Below, piece by piece: positions 24,207-32,135 of a stretch of DNA of 64,000 nt. The DNA is from VRUE01 sp963840565 (GTDB lineage: Bacteria; Actinomycetota; Thermoleophilia; Solirubrobacterales; 70-9). The notes beneath the pieces are model-generated. The model ran no database searches, was not told the DNA's origin, and saw only the letters and a program-made list of their open reading frames with translations. Made by a program: the position numbers and the translations under genes. The stretch's first letter is position 1. The number at the start of each line of letters is the position of its first letter. The DNA is taken from NCBI GenBank assembly GCA_963840565.1, contig CAWIZH010000006.1, forward strand, positions 186,001 through 250,000. The letters run 5' to 3'.

Positions 24207-25439
24207 ATGAAAAGCATCACGCGAGGGTTCGCCCTAGCGCTACTTCTTGGCGTTGTTGCCGCCGCTCCAACGGCCGCTTCAGCGTCAGGCGGATTTACAG
24301 CTGACAAATATCCGGCAACCATTCAGGGGAATCAAAGTGCCGGCAGCTTCGGCTTTCAGGTTGGACCCGGTGGTGGGTCGGTTTCCTGCGAAAAAGCCAG
24401 TTTTGGGGGAACGCTTAGCCAGCCATCCCCCGGCCTAACGAGCACCTCGTTCAAAAATCCGACCTGCGGAGCCACCGGCGGCGTGGAAATGAAAAGCTGT
24501 CAGTTTGAATTGCACCCCGGAGCGGGAACACTTGACATCGGTCCCTCTGGCTGTGGCCCAGTGAATTTGTTCGTGGCAGAATGTGCCGGCAGCAGCTTTT
24601 CGATTCCTGCTCAAACCGGGATTTCGGCCAAATACGAAAATCTGGGCAGCGGCAGCGAAGCTAACGTTCAGGTGACCATCGAAGACAAAGATCTCGAATA
24701 CACGACGGGTGGCAATCTGTGCAAGTCAAAAGGAACGTATAAAGACCTGAGTATGTACGGCACATTTAAAGTCAACGCAACCGACTCGGGCGGAAAAGCG
24801 ACTGGATTTAAGGTAATCACGGGCGACGTCCCGCTGGGCCTTTTCCTTGCGGGTGGCGGAGGGTTGGGTGAACCTAGGCTCGCTGCACCCTCCTACTCAG
24901 TACATGTCACAGGTGAACGTGTCCAACTGGGAAGCGGTGGCCAGATTACCCTTCTCGAACGTGCATCTGATGGTGCGAAAATATCTTGCAAAGTCGCTCA
25001 GATGGACGGAGGAACTCTAGCGGGACCAGCGTATAATTCATTCTCACTAACGGCCGCGTATTCGCAATGTACGACTGCTGGTCTTGGGGAATCGGTCGTC
25101 AAAATGAATGGCTGCTCCTATGTCTACTCGAATCTGGAACCGGGCGAAGCGAGTGCCTATGTAGGAAAATCGGAAATTAGTTGCAAAGCCGGTAGCTCGA
25201 TCAAGATCGAAGCTCCGGGATGCAAAATCGAACTTCCGGCTCAGGTACTGACTACGAAATCGGCCGCATTGGAAAATCTGTATTCAGGCTACGAAGCCGC
25301 GGTCGGCGTGGTCATGACGGGAAGTGGCGTTAAATACACGACATCTGGCGCCTTTTGCTTCCTGGCGTTCAGCAAACCGTCAGGTGAAGACGGTACCTCG
25401 CGATCTGAAATGCTCCTGCACGGGGTCTATCCAGGTTGA
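24207..25439 (+). CDS. secreted protein made of two related cysteine-rich domains
   Basis: A 410-residue exported protein. Residues 1-26 are a signal peptide (LALLLGVVAAAPTAASA). Two halves, about residues 30-195 and 230-410, share order and phrases: SCEKASFGG / SCKVAQMDG, a central MKSCQFEL / MNGCSYVY strand, a SIPAQTGISAKYENL / ELPAQVLTTKSAALENL strand and KDLEYTTGGNLC / SGVKYTTSGAFC. This points to an internal duplication. The gene has more A/T at third positions than its neighbours, which may mark recent transfer. No function is known to me. Confidence 0.75.
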   Translation: MKSITRGFALALLLGVVAAAPTAASASGGFTADKYPATIQGNQSAGSFGFQVGPGGGSVSCEKASFGGTLSQPSPGLTSTSFKNPTCGATGGVEMKSCQFELHPGAGTLDIGPSGCGPVNLFVAECAGSSFSIPAQTGISAKYENLGSGSEANVQVTIEDKDLEYTTGGNLCKSKGTYKDLSMYGTFKVNATDSGGKATGFKVITGDVPLGLFLAGGGGLGEPRLAAPSYSVHVTGERVQLGSGGQITLLERASDGAKISCKVAQMDGGTLAGPAYNSFSLTAAYSQCTTAGLGESVVKMNGCSYVYSNLEPGEASAYVGKSEISCKAGSSIKIEAPGCKIELPAQVLTTKSAALENLYSGYEAAVGVVMTGSGVKYTTSGAFCFLAFSKPSGEDGTSRSEMLLHGVYPG

Positions 25440-25463
25440 TCGGGACGCATAGCTAGAGGTATG

Positions 25464-25505
25464 GCTCTGACACTGGGCCGCGCTGGCGCGGCCCAGTGTC
25501 AGAGC
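25464..25505. terminator. perfect 20-bp hairpin after the two-domain secreted protein
   Basis: Arms 25464-25483 and 25486-25505 (gctctgacactgggccgcgc and its complement) pair perfectly with a 2-base tip. It lies 24 bases after the stop and just before the ATPase remnant. No T-tract follows. Confidence 0.65.
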
Positions 25506-25509
25506 TGTC

Positions 25510-25863
25510 TTCGAAAAAGGTTGGCCCGCCGTCGCACGCGGCGGCGCACCTATCGGATCGCCGACAACTTCCTCGCTTTCTGGCTTGGCCTTCTCGATCG
25601 CTACCGGCCCGAGATCGAGCGCGGCCTGGGGGAGAGCATCCTGCCGGTCTTGATCGATTCGATGGACGACCATGGGCGGGGCCCTTGGCAGGCTACCTTC
25701 CGCTATCACCTGCGCAAGCGCGCAGCGGCTAGCGAGCTGGAACGCAAGGCACAGGCACTCCCACACCTCGCCGAGGACTCCGCTATGCGATCTGCGCGCG
25801 CGAGCGGATCGACAACGCAGGCGACGCCCTGCAGGTCACGGCGAGGGACGTCTTCGCCACCTA
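25510..25863 (+). pseudogene. C-terminal remnant of an archaeal-type ATPase (DUF234-like)
   Basis: Translation in one frame gives YRIADNFLAFWLGLLDRY and a following PVLIDSMDDHGRGPWQATF segment, corresponding to the start of the DUF234 part of the intact ATPase at 13185 (ISDPFLRFWFRFV). At about 25778 the frame shifts and continues as RYAICARERIDNAGDALQV to a TAG at 25863. The P-loop half is missing, so this is a truncated and frameshifted relic. Confidence 0.7.
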
Positions 25864-26028
25864 GCTCGCGGCGTTCGCGTTTGGGTCTGTCAGCGAAGCG
25901 ACGCCGGGCGAGATCTCGTCCGCCTCAAGCTTGTCGATCGCCGACTGGCGGGTGCCGGTGCGCCTGGCAAGGCACGTTTTGCTCCGATTCCGGTGTAAGA
26001 GACGCTCCAATTCCGGGGTTCGTGTCAT
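25861..26028 (-). pseudogene. deletion-fused relic of an XRE + nucleotidyltransferase module
   Basis: This 55-codon frame begins like the intact XRE gene at 27413-27745 (LARRTGTRQSAIDKLEADE against LARRAGTRQSAISRLEADE) and then jumps directly to the end of the nucleotidyltransferase of the same module (VASLTDPNA against VASLTDPDA). At DNA level 25879-25902 matches 26951-26971, and the adjoining bases match 27618-27680. It is a second copy of the module that lost about 650 bases internally. Confidence 0.7.
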
Positions 26029-26911
26029 CACGGGGCGAGAACCGCCGGCAAGTCCACCGTCGTCCGTGCTTTGGCGAGAGCGGCCGGGCGGACGGTCGTC
26101 GACCTCGATGACCCCGCGACGCTCAATGCGGCGGCCGCCAGCCCGGCGGCGTTCGCCGGCGCCGAGTCGCCGGTCTTCATTGATGAGTACCAGCACGCTC
26201 CGGAGATCCTCGACGCGATCAAGGGTTCGACGACTACCTCAAACTCGTCATCGAACGCGGTGTCGCCGAACTGTCGAGCATCAGGCAGCAAGAGAAGATG
26301 CCACGTTTTGGTCGCCCGCCTGGCGGCCCAGACTGCCCGGGTCCTCAACGTCGCACGCGTCGCGTCGGACGTCGAGATCGAGAGCTCGACGGCAGAGCAC
26401 TACGTGCGCCTACTGGAGGCCCGCATTCGTGACCTACCGCCTTCCTGCCTGGGGCACGACGCTGCGAGTCCGCTCAGCGGCGAAGCCGAAGCTCCACTTC
26501 GTCGACTCCGGCCTTGCCGGGCGGATGCTGCGAATCACCGAGGCGCGGCTCTCAGCGGCTCAGCCGCAGGCGATGACGGAACTCGGCCACCTGCTGGAGA
26601 CCTTCTGCGTCGGGGAGATTTTGAGGCAGGCGAGCTGGATGGACCCCGCGCCGCATGCGGGCCACTGGCGCACCCACGATGGCGATGAGGTCGACCTCGT
26701 GCTCGAACGCGACGACGGCGCCGTCGCGGGGATCGAGGTCAAGGCAGGGGAACGAGTCGCCTCCGCGGATTTCCGCGGGCTGCGAAAGCTTCGGGACGAC
26801 CTTGGAAGCAGGTTCCTGGGCGGGGTCGTGATCCACCTCGGCAGCCGGCCCTACACCCAGGAGGACCGACTCCACGTGCTTCCCGTGGACAGGCTTTGGT
26901 CGGGGGAGTGA
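26020..26911 (+). pseudogene. frameshifted AAA ATPase with DUF4143 domain
   Basis: One frame encodes a Walker A (GARTAGKST) and Walker B (PVFIDEYQHAPE) near 26030-26210; a second frame resumes near 26500 with the DUF4143 nuclease-like domain (LHFVDSGLAGRML, then DEVDLVLERDDG and GIEVKAG). The region between is scrambled by at least two frame changes. These proteins form one-gene modules often found with toxin-antitoxin loci. The 5' end merges with the preceding relic. Confidence 0.75.
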
Positions 26912-26943
26912 GCGACGCACGACGGGCTTGCAGAGGGCGCCCG

Positions 26944-27426
26944 CTACGCGTCCGGGTCTGTCAGCGAGGCGACGTCGGCGAGGTCCACGGGGCGGCCGCG
27001 GGCCAGCTTCATCTGGATCAGGTCGTCCAGGCCCACCACGGGCACGTCGATGTCGCCGAGGCGCACGACCAGCGCGCCCTTGCTGAGCTCGCTGTACGAG
27101 CGGCCGCCGGGGACGTCGTGCATCACGTCGATGCCGCCGTCGCGGGTGACGAACTGCCAGATCGTTGCCCTCGGCAGCATCTTGGCGTCAATCTCAACGT
27201 CCTCCTCGCCGGGGTTCAGCACCCGCGCATCGAGCGAGCGCAGTGCGGTCGCGAGCCGGCCGAGGTTGGCGGGATCGGGGGCCGGGATCAGATCGGCGTC
27301 GTTGGTCGTTCGAACGTGGCCGTGGGTTTGCACGGCGAGGCCGCCGATCAGCACGTAGTCGACCTCGTGCTCGGCGAGGGCGCGGAGGATGCGCTCGGCG
27401 TCGAGCGGAGTATCAGTGTCGGGCAC
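26944..27426 (-). CDS. nucleotidyltransferase, probable toxin partner of an XRE antitoxin
   Basis: A 160-residue protein of the minimal nucleotidyltransferase/AbiEii-like fold. Residues 25-45 carry the strand-loop IGGLAVQTHGHVRTTNDADLI, where G-G and the Asp pair form the catalytic motif, and a second Asp segment (GGIDVMHD) follows near 95. Relatives act as tRNA- or protein-modifying toxins. The GTG start at 27426 overlaps the upstream XRE gene by 14 bases, as expected for a coupled antitoxin-toxin pair. The frame remains open upstream to an ATG at 27483, which would overlap the XRE gene further and is less likely. Confidence 0.8.
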   Translation of the reverse strand: MPDTDTPLDAERILRALAEHEVDYVLIGGLAVQTHGHVRTTNDADLIPAPDPANLGRLATALRSLDARVLNPGEEDVEIDAKMLPRATIWQFVTRDGGIDVMHDVPGGRSYSELSKGALVVRLGDIDVPVVGLDDLIQMKLARGRPVDLADVASLTDPDA

Positions 27427-27745
27427 GCGCTTCTTGTCCCGCTGCGGCGAGGCGGCCGGCCATTCGGTTCCAGGAGATTCCAAGCGCGAGGCGCTCGGCA
27501 GGAGAGCGTTCCGCCGTGGCTCGCCGGTGCGCCGGGTCGTAGTCGCGCTCGGAAGCGCTTCCGGTGAGCTCGAGGTGCTCGCCCATCGCCCGCATCAAGA
27601 GGTCGAGCGTCTCCACGCCGGGTGAGATCTCGTCCGCCTCGAGCCTGCTGATTGCCGACTGGCGAGTGCCGGCGCGCCTGGCGAGGCGCTGCTGGCTGAG
27701 GCCCCGCCGGATGCGCGTGGTGCGAATCAATTCGCCAGGAGTCAT
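27413..27745 (-). CDS. XRE-family helix-turn-helix regulator, probable antitoxin
   Basis: A 110-residue protein. Residues 3-60 form an XRE helix-turn-helix (LIRTTRIRRGLSQQRLARR, recognition helix QSAISRLEADE). The C-terminal 45 residues are Ala/Arg-rich and could neutralise the nucleotidyltransferase made from the overlapping gene. ATG 27745 is preceded on the minus strand by TATAGT ending about 9 bases away, so the message may be nearly leaderless. A 10-bp palindrome AATGATCATT (27770-27779) is a candidate operator. Confidence 0.85.
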   Translation of the reverse strand: MTPGELIRTTRIRRGLSQQRLARRAGTRQSAISRLEADEISPGVETLDLLMRAMGEHLELTGSASERDYDPAHRRATAERSPAERLALGISWNRMAGRLAAAGQEARARH

Positions 27746-27832
27746 CTCGGACCACTATAACGAATATGTAATGATCATTCAGGCCGTCTCCCGCTTCCCC
27801 CAGGTGGCACCCAGCCCGGCGCCAAGCAACCC

Positions 27833-27947
27833 TTTCCCGTTCGGGAAAATCGCAGCGAGTGCATGTTCAGTGGCGCAGGAATTTTCCCGGACGGGATAAA
27901 TTGATCAGGACGACGACGTTGTCCGCTACTTTTCCCCGAACGGGAAA
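27833..27947. promoter_or_regulatory. three evenly spaced HipB-type operators
   Basis: Three copies of TTTCCCG-N2-CGGGAAA occur at 27833-27848 (perfect), 27883-27898 (last arm CGGGATA) and 27932-27947 (first arm with one change). Their starts are 50 and 49 bases apart, close to five turns of B-DNA. The last copy ends one base before the hipB start codon. This is the expected layout for cooperative HipB (or HipBA) repression. Confidence 0.75.
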
Positions 27948-28166
27948 ATGGAATTGATCACGGTTGACAGCGCGAGGACCCTTGGCCCCCTGATTAGAGC
28001 GCGGCGGAAGGAGCTTGGCCTCAACCAGACCGAGCTCGCGGATGTGGCTGGGACGACGCTTCGCTTCGTCAGCGAACTCGAGCGCGGCAAGGCGACCGCA
28101 CAGCTCGAGGGCGTCTTTCGCGTACTCGCCGCGCTCGGGATCAGGATCGAAGCGAGGTTGCCGTGA
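27948..28166 (+). CDS. hipB: HipB-type XRE antitoxin
   Basis: A 72-residue protein that is almost entirely a helix-turn-helix (LIRARRKELGLNQTELADVAG, recognition helix TTLRFVSELERG) with a short C-terminal strand. HipB dimers bind the operators upstream and inhibit HipA. The start ATG 27948 immediately follows the third operator. Its stop overlaps the hipA start by 4 bases. Confidence 0.88.
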   Translation: MELITVDSARTLGPLIRARRKELGLNQTELADVAGTTLRFVSELERGKATAQLEGVFRVLAALGIRIEARLP

Positions 28167-29437
28167 GCGATGCGCTCGACGTCTACCTTCACGGCGATCG
28201 CGCTGGCACCTTGGAGCGGAAGTCGCAGGCGAGACTGAGATTCGCCTACGCCCCCGACTGGGTCGAGGGCGAACGAGCGCCGATCTCCCTCAGCCTCCCG
28301 GTGCGCGAGCGGGCCTACGACCACGATAAATGCGCTCCATTCTTCGAGGGACTGCTGCCGGAGGGCGACTTCCTCAAAGCCATCTCCCGAACGCTGCAGA
28401 TCTCGGCGCGCAACCCCTTCCAGCTGCTTGCCGAGATAGGCGGCGAGTGCGCCGGAGCGATCTCGGTCGGACCGGTTGGCGGACCGATTCCCGGCCGCGT
28501 CGAGCATCCTCCACGCTGGCTCGGCGACGCTGAGCTGGGCGAACTGCTCGCGGGCCTGCCGGATCGCCCCCTGCTTGGAGACATTGGCGAGGCGGAGGGG
28601 TTCCGGATTTCCCTCGCCGGCGCCCAGGACAAGGTCGGAGTCCTCTTCGATGGGAAGCGGATCGGCCTCAGCCGGGGCAACCCTCCGAGCACCGACATCG
28701 TCAAGGCGCCGATCCCGGGGGTTGCCGACGCGGTCGCCAACGAGGCCTTCTGCATGATCCTGGCCGGCTGCGCAAGCCTCGATGTCGCCCAGGCCGAACC
28801 CCGTTCCGCGAGCGGTCAGGAGTACCTGCTCGTCCATCGTTACGACCGGGACGGGTCGGGGGGAACTGACGGTCGACTGCACCAGGAGGACTTCTGCCAG
28901 GCGCTCGGCCTGGTGCCTGCGGTGAAGTACGAAAACGAGGGCGGGCCGAACGTTGCCGATTGCGCGAGGCTGATCCATCGTCACTCCGCGGCCCCGGCAC
29001 GCGACATCATCGCCTTCCTCGACGCATTGCTCTTCAACTTCCTGATCGGCAACAACGATGCCCACTCGAAGAACTACTCGCTGCTGCTCGACGGCCCCGG
29101 CGCGATCCGCCTCGCGCCGCTCTACGACTTGCTCTCGACCGTCGCGATTGACGGAACGAGCCGAAGCCTGGCGATGAAGTACGGCGGCGAGAAGCGCCCC
29201 CCGTACCTGCGCCGCCGCCACATCCGCCAACTCGGCGACGAGCTCGAGGTCAGGCCGGCCCTGGTCGAGCGGCGGGCTCGGACGATGATCGAACGCATTG
29301 GCCCCGCCGCTGAGGAAGCCCGACGTTCCCTGCCGGAGAACTTCCAGGACCGCCCGATCCTCGATCGGATTGCCGAGGTCATCGACGAGCGTTCGGGGCG
29401 CCTGTGGAAGGCAGTCTCCGAACCGATCGAGAGTTGA
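28163..29437 (+). CDS. hipA: HipA-type serine/threonine kinase toxin
   Basis: A 424-residue toxin kinase. The N-terminal couple-hipA domain (residues 5-100, with LPEGDFLKAISRTLQ) precedes the kinase fold. The catalytic loop LIGNNDAHSKNY (near 293-304) and metal-binding LYDLLST (near 317) are intact. HipA in E. coli phosphorylates glutamyl-tRNA synthetase; the target here is unproven. The GTG start overlaps hipB. Length is typical. GC content resembles the host genome. Confidence 0.9.
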   Translation: MSDALDVYLHGDRAGTLERKSQARLRFAYAPDWVEGERAPISLSLPVRERAYDHDKCAPFFEGLLPEGDFLKAISRTLQISARNPFQLLAEIGGECAGAISVGPVGGPIPGRVEHPPRWLGDAELGELLAGLPDRPLLGDIGEAEGFRISLAGAQDKVGVLFDGKRIGLSRGNPPSTDIVKAPIPGVADAVANEAFCMILAGCASLDVAQAEPRSASGQEYLLVHRYDRDGSGGTDGRLHQEDFCQALGLVPAVKYENEGGPNVADCARLIHRHSAAPARDIIAFLDALLFNFLIGNNDAHSKNYSLLLDGPGAIRLAPLYDLLSTVAIDGTSRSLAMKYGGEKRPPYLRRRHIRQLGDELEVRPALVERRARTMIERIGPAAEEARRSLPENFQDRPILDRIAEVIDERSGRLWKAVSEPIES

Positions 29438-29445
29438 TCCGGTCC

Positions 29446-30341
29446 TTATGTCTCGCCGGGGGCCTCCTCGCCAATCGTTTCCCCCCGCGCCACCGCGCAG
29501 GCGCAATCGGCGCCGGTGAAGGGGGAGAGGATCATGTAGGTGGCGAGGGGGGCTATCTCGGTCAGGCTGGCGGGGCCGTTGGTCTGGATCTGCCGGGAGA
29601 ACATCGCGTAGATGGAGTTGACGATCGCCTCCGGCGCGATCGGGCTCATCTTGGGGTCGTGGTTGTCCAGACCGTCGTCGACCAAGGTCTGCAGGGACTC
29701 GATCGCCCTGTCTCGCCCCTCCAGGGCCGCGGATCCGGCCGCCCAGATGTGCACCGCGGCGACCGCGGCGAAGTCAGGCTCGGTGGCCAGGAAGGAGCAG
29801 GCCGCGGCGACCGCGGCGCGGATCGCCTCCGGCCAGTTGTGCGCCCGCCGGTAAGCGGGAAGGGTGGCCGCCTGCATGGCGGCCGGTATTCGAAGAGGGC
29901 GGACTCCAGGGCCTTCTCCTTGCCGGCGAAGCACTCGTAGAAGGTGCTGCGCGATACGCCGGCCCTGGTCGTGATGTCGGCGATAGAGGTCCCTGGGAAG
30001 CCCTTCGCCGCCACGGCGGCGAGCGTCGCCCGGGCGATCCTTTTGCCGGGGTCCGGGCTCGGGCCCGGCTCGGGTGGGGCGGGCTCCGCGGCACGCCGCC
30101 CCCTGCGCTCGCGCAGGGGCATCGGGGGTGCGACGTAGGAGAAGTTGAGCTCCACCAGGTCCTTCGCGATGGCGGGCAGCTCTCGCTCGGTGCCGCGGCG
30201 CAGGTGCGTGTGGATCATCTTGCGCAGCCCGCCGCTCATCGCCTCGATCATCTCCGGCGGCATCCCTCCGCTGCCCGGCCCGCGCCTGAAGGTTTCCTCG
30301 AGCAGGACCTGGAAGCGCTCCAGCGCCTTGTCGGGTTGCAT
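29446..30341 (-). pseudogene. tandem TetR-family regulator, 5'-truncated and frameshifted
   Basis: From ATG 30341 the frame begins inside the ligand domain of a first TetR unit (ALERFQVLLEETFRR), without its helix-turn-helix, then a second TetR unit with its DNA-binding helices (IARATLAAVAAKGFPGTSI, SRSTFYECFAGKEKA). Near 29883 the reading frame shifts by one base; the continuation AAMQAATLPAYRRAHNW is in another frame and runs to the stop at 29446. A single missing G in a GC run would restore it, so either a sequencing error or real decay is possible. The missing first helix-turn-helix is a true truncation. Confidence 0.7.
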
Positions 30342-30350
30342 GACGGCAAG

Positions 30351-30521
30351 CCCGTATTGATCGACCTAATCGGAGTTGGAGCCACAATTGAGACGCGCCT
30401 GCGGGCTGCCGCCGACCGTCATGGCCTTGACGCCGAGGCGCTGATTGCGGCAGCCAATGCTGCCCTGTCGGCGCCGAGCCGCACCGTTACCTTGGATGTA
30501 GCGACAGTCCCCTCGCTTTGA
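30351..30521 (+). pseudogene. 3' fragment of an unknown protein gene
   Basis: The frame KPVLIDLIGVGATIETRL, then RHGLDAEALIAAANAALS, ending TVPSL at a TGA, has host-like codon choice and amphipathic helices, but no plausible start. It abuts the truncated end of the TetR relic, so both genes seem cut at the same junction near 30342-30360. I do not recognise the family. Confidence 0.4.
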
Positions 30522-30524
30522 GGC

Positions 30525-31280
30525 TCAGCGAACCGGAACCGCCAGCTCCTCGCTGGCCGCCGCCTGCCCCTCGTAGGGCAGCACCGCGAAGTACATCAAC
30601 GAGGGCAGTAGGGACTCGATGCCGTCGGTCTCGCCGCGGTTGAGGCGGGAGTAGAGCAGGGCCTCAATGCCACCGACGATGCCGGCAGCCGCGATCGCCG
30701 AGGGCATCGCGCCCGCGGGCGCTTCCGCTCGCACCTGGGTATCGAGGCAGGAGGCGAAGTGGTCGAGCAGCTCGTCGCGGCGCAGCAGGGCGGGGGGGCA
30801 GGCGGCGCGGGCGTCGACGATCAGGGTCATCGCCGCGTCGGGCTCGTCGGTGACGAAGCGCAGCAGCTCCTCCAGCGTTGGGCGCAGGCGCTCGCGCCAG
30901 GTCTCGCCTTCCTCGCCGGCGGCCTCGAGGCGCTCGCGCAGGCGCGTTGCGGCGGTGTCGAAGGCGGCGAGGAAGCAGTCCTCCTTGTTCTCGAAGTGCT
31001 CGTAGAAGGTGGGGCGGGAGACGCCGGCGCGGTCGAGGACGTCCTGGACGCTTAGCTCGCGGTAGCCGATCTCCGCCGTCGCCCGCAGCATCGCCGCCAG
31101 CAGGCGCTCGCGCTGGATCGCGCTGACCAGGTCGGAGGGCAGCGAGCGGATGCCTGAGGGAAACTGGCCTTCACCACCGGAGAGCAGTTCGGCGGCGGCG
31201 CTGACGTCGGCCGGGGGCCAGCTGTCGCCGAGCGCTGCGAGCAACATGTCCTGACTCAATTCCACCCTGTCCGGCGTCAT
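30525..31280 (-). CDS. TetR-family regulator (1 of 3 intact in the cluster)
   Basis: A 251-residue repressor. The helix-turn-helix occupies residues 57-105 (LLAAMLRATAEIGYRELSV, then AGVSRPTFYEHFENKEDCFL), after an unusual 55-residue N-terminal extension. The C-terminal ligand domain is helical. ATG 31280; an 18-bp inverted repeat lies 3 bases upstream. It diverges from the next TetR gene. Confidence 0.88.
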   Translation of the reverse strand: MTPDRVELSQDMLLAALGDSWPPADVSAAAELLSGGEGQFPSGIRSLPSDLVSAIQRERLLAAMLRATAEIGYRELSVQDVLDRAGVSRPTFYEHFENKEDCFLAAFDTAATRLRERLEAAGEEGETWRERLRPTLEELLRFVTDEPDAAMTLIVDARAACPPALLRRDELLDHFASCLDTQVRAEAPAGAMPSAIAAAGIVGGIEALLYSRLNRGETDGIESLLPSLMYFAVLPYEGQAAASEELAVPVR

Positions 31281-31283
31281 AGA

Positions 31284-31301
31284 GAAACCCCATCGTTTCT
31301 G
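31284..31301. promoter_or_regulatory. inverted repeat, likely TetR operator
   Basis: AGAAAC-cccatc-GTTTCT lies at the start of the minus-strand TetR gene, in the 106-base gap between two divergent TetR genes. The rest of the gap is AT-rich and probably holds both promoters. Which TetR binds it cannot be told from sequence. Confidence 0.5.
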
Positions 31302-31386
31302 TCATAAACCCTACAAGTCGTTCCACGGTACCATCTGAGTTGCTATCGTGCAAGGTAATTAGCCGTTCCGCGGGTATCCTTGGCCA

Positions 31387-32040
31387 ATGCCGCGGCGCGC
31401 ACAGGCGAGGACAGGGGCTGACCCTGACTCGTTACCGGTCCGTCCCGAACTGTCGCGTGAGTTCGTCGCAGTTCACAAGCGCCGCCGGATCATGGCCGCG
31501 ATCGCCGAGCTGACCGCGGAGCAGGGCTACGACTCGACCAAGATCGGCGACATCGTGCGCCGCGCCGGCGTCGCCCGCAAAACGCTTTACGACAACTTCG
31601 AGGGCAAGGAGGAAGTCTTCCTCGCCGCCTTCGACGCCGCCGTCGAGGAGGCGATCCGGCGGGTCGAAGAGGACTGCGCCGAGGCCGAGGGCGGCTGGGA
31701 AGAGCAGGTGCAGGCCGGCCTCGCCGCCTTCCTGCGTTACGTCGCCGAGGAGCCGGCGCTGGCCCGCATGTGCATGATCGAGGCCCTCTCGGCGACCCCG
31801 GCCGCGACCGAGCGCTACGAGAAGGCGGTGCAGCGCTTCGTCGAGCTGACCAAGCGCACGGTCCCCAGCAATGACCAGCTCCCGGAGACGATCGAAGAGA
31901 CGCTGGTCGGCGGCGTTGCCTGGATCGTCTACCAGCAGATCCGCCGCGGCGAGACGGAGAAGGCGGAGGACCTCTTGCCCGAGCTCTCCGAGTTCATGCT
32001 TGCGCCCTTCCTCAACGCCACCGAGCCAGAGACCGCCTGA
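31387..32040 (+). CDS. TetR-family regulator (2 of 3)
   Basis: A 217-residue repressor. The DNA-binding helices are at residues 30-80 (IMAAIAELTAEQGYDSTKI, then AGVARKTLYDNFEGKEEVFL). The ligand domain contains a Glu/Ala-rich helix set resembling neighbours 30525 and 32136, suggesting local duplication. The start is ATG 31387; residues 1-25 are a basic, proline-rich extension. Confidence 0.88.
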   Translation: MPRRAQARTGADPDSLPVRPELSREFVAVHKRRRIMAAIAELTAEQGYDSTKIGDIVRRAGVARKTLYDNFEGKEEVFLAAFDAAVEEAIRRVEEDCAEAEGGWEEQVQAGLAAFLRYVAEEPALARMCMIEALSATPAATERYEKAVQRFVELTKRTVPSNDQLPETIEETLVGGVAWIVYQQIRRGETEKAEDLLPELSEFMLAPFLNATEPETA

Positions 32041-32135
32041 CGCTCCGGCTTTGCCGGCCCGGCCGCCCGCAGCTTTGGGGCGAAGTGTGCTGAGCGGCGC
32101 ATCATCTCGGGAGCGGTGAAAGACTCCACCACTCA

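Noticed and set aside
29887..30141. A separate small gene inside the TetR relic
   Set aside because: Its product matches only an out-of-frame reading of the TetR helix region; the frameshift explains it better.
30204..30350. Upstream part of the plus-strand frame ending at 30521
   Set aside because: Before about 30351 it is the mirror of the TetR relic, so only the last 171 bases were kept as a fragment.
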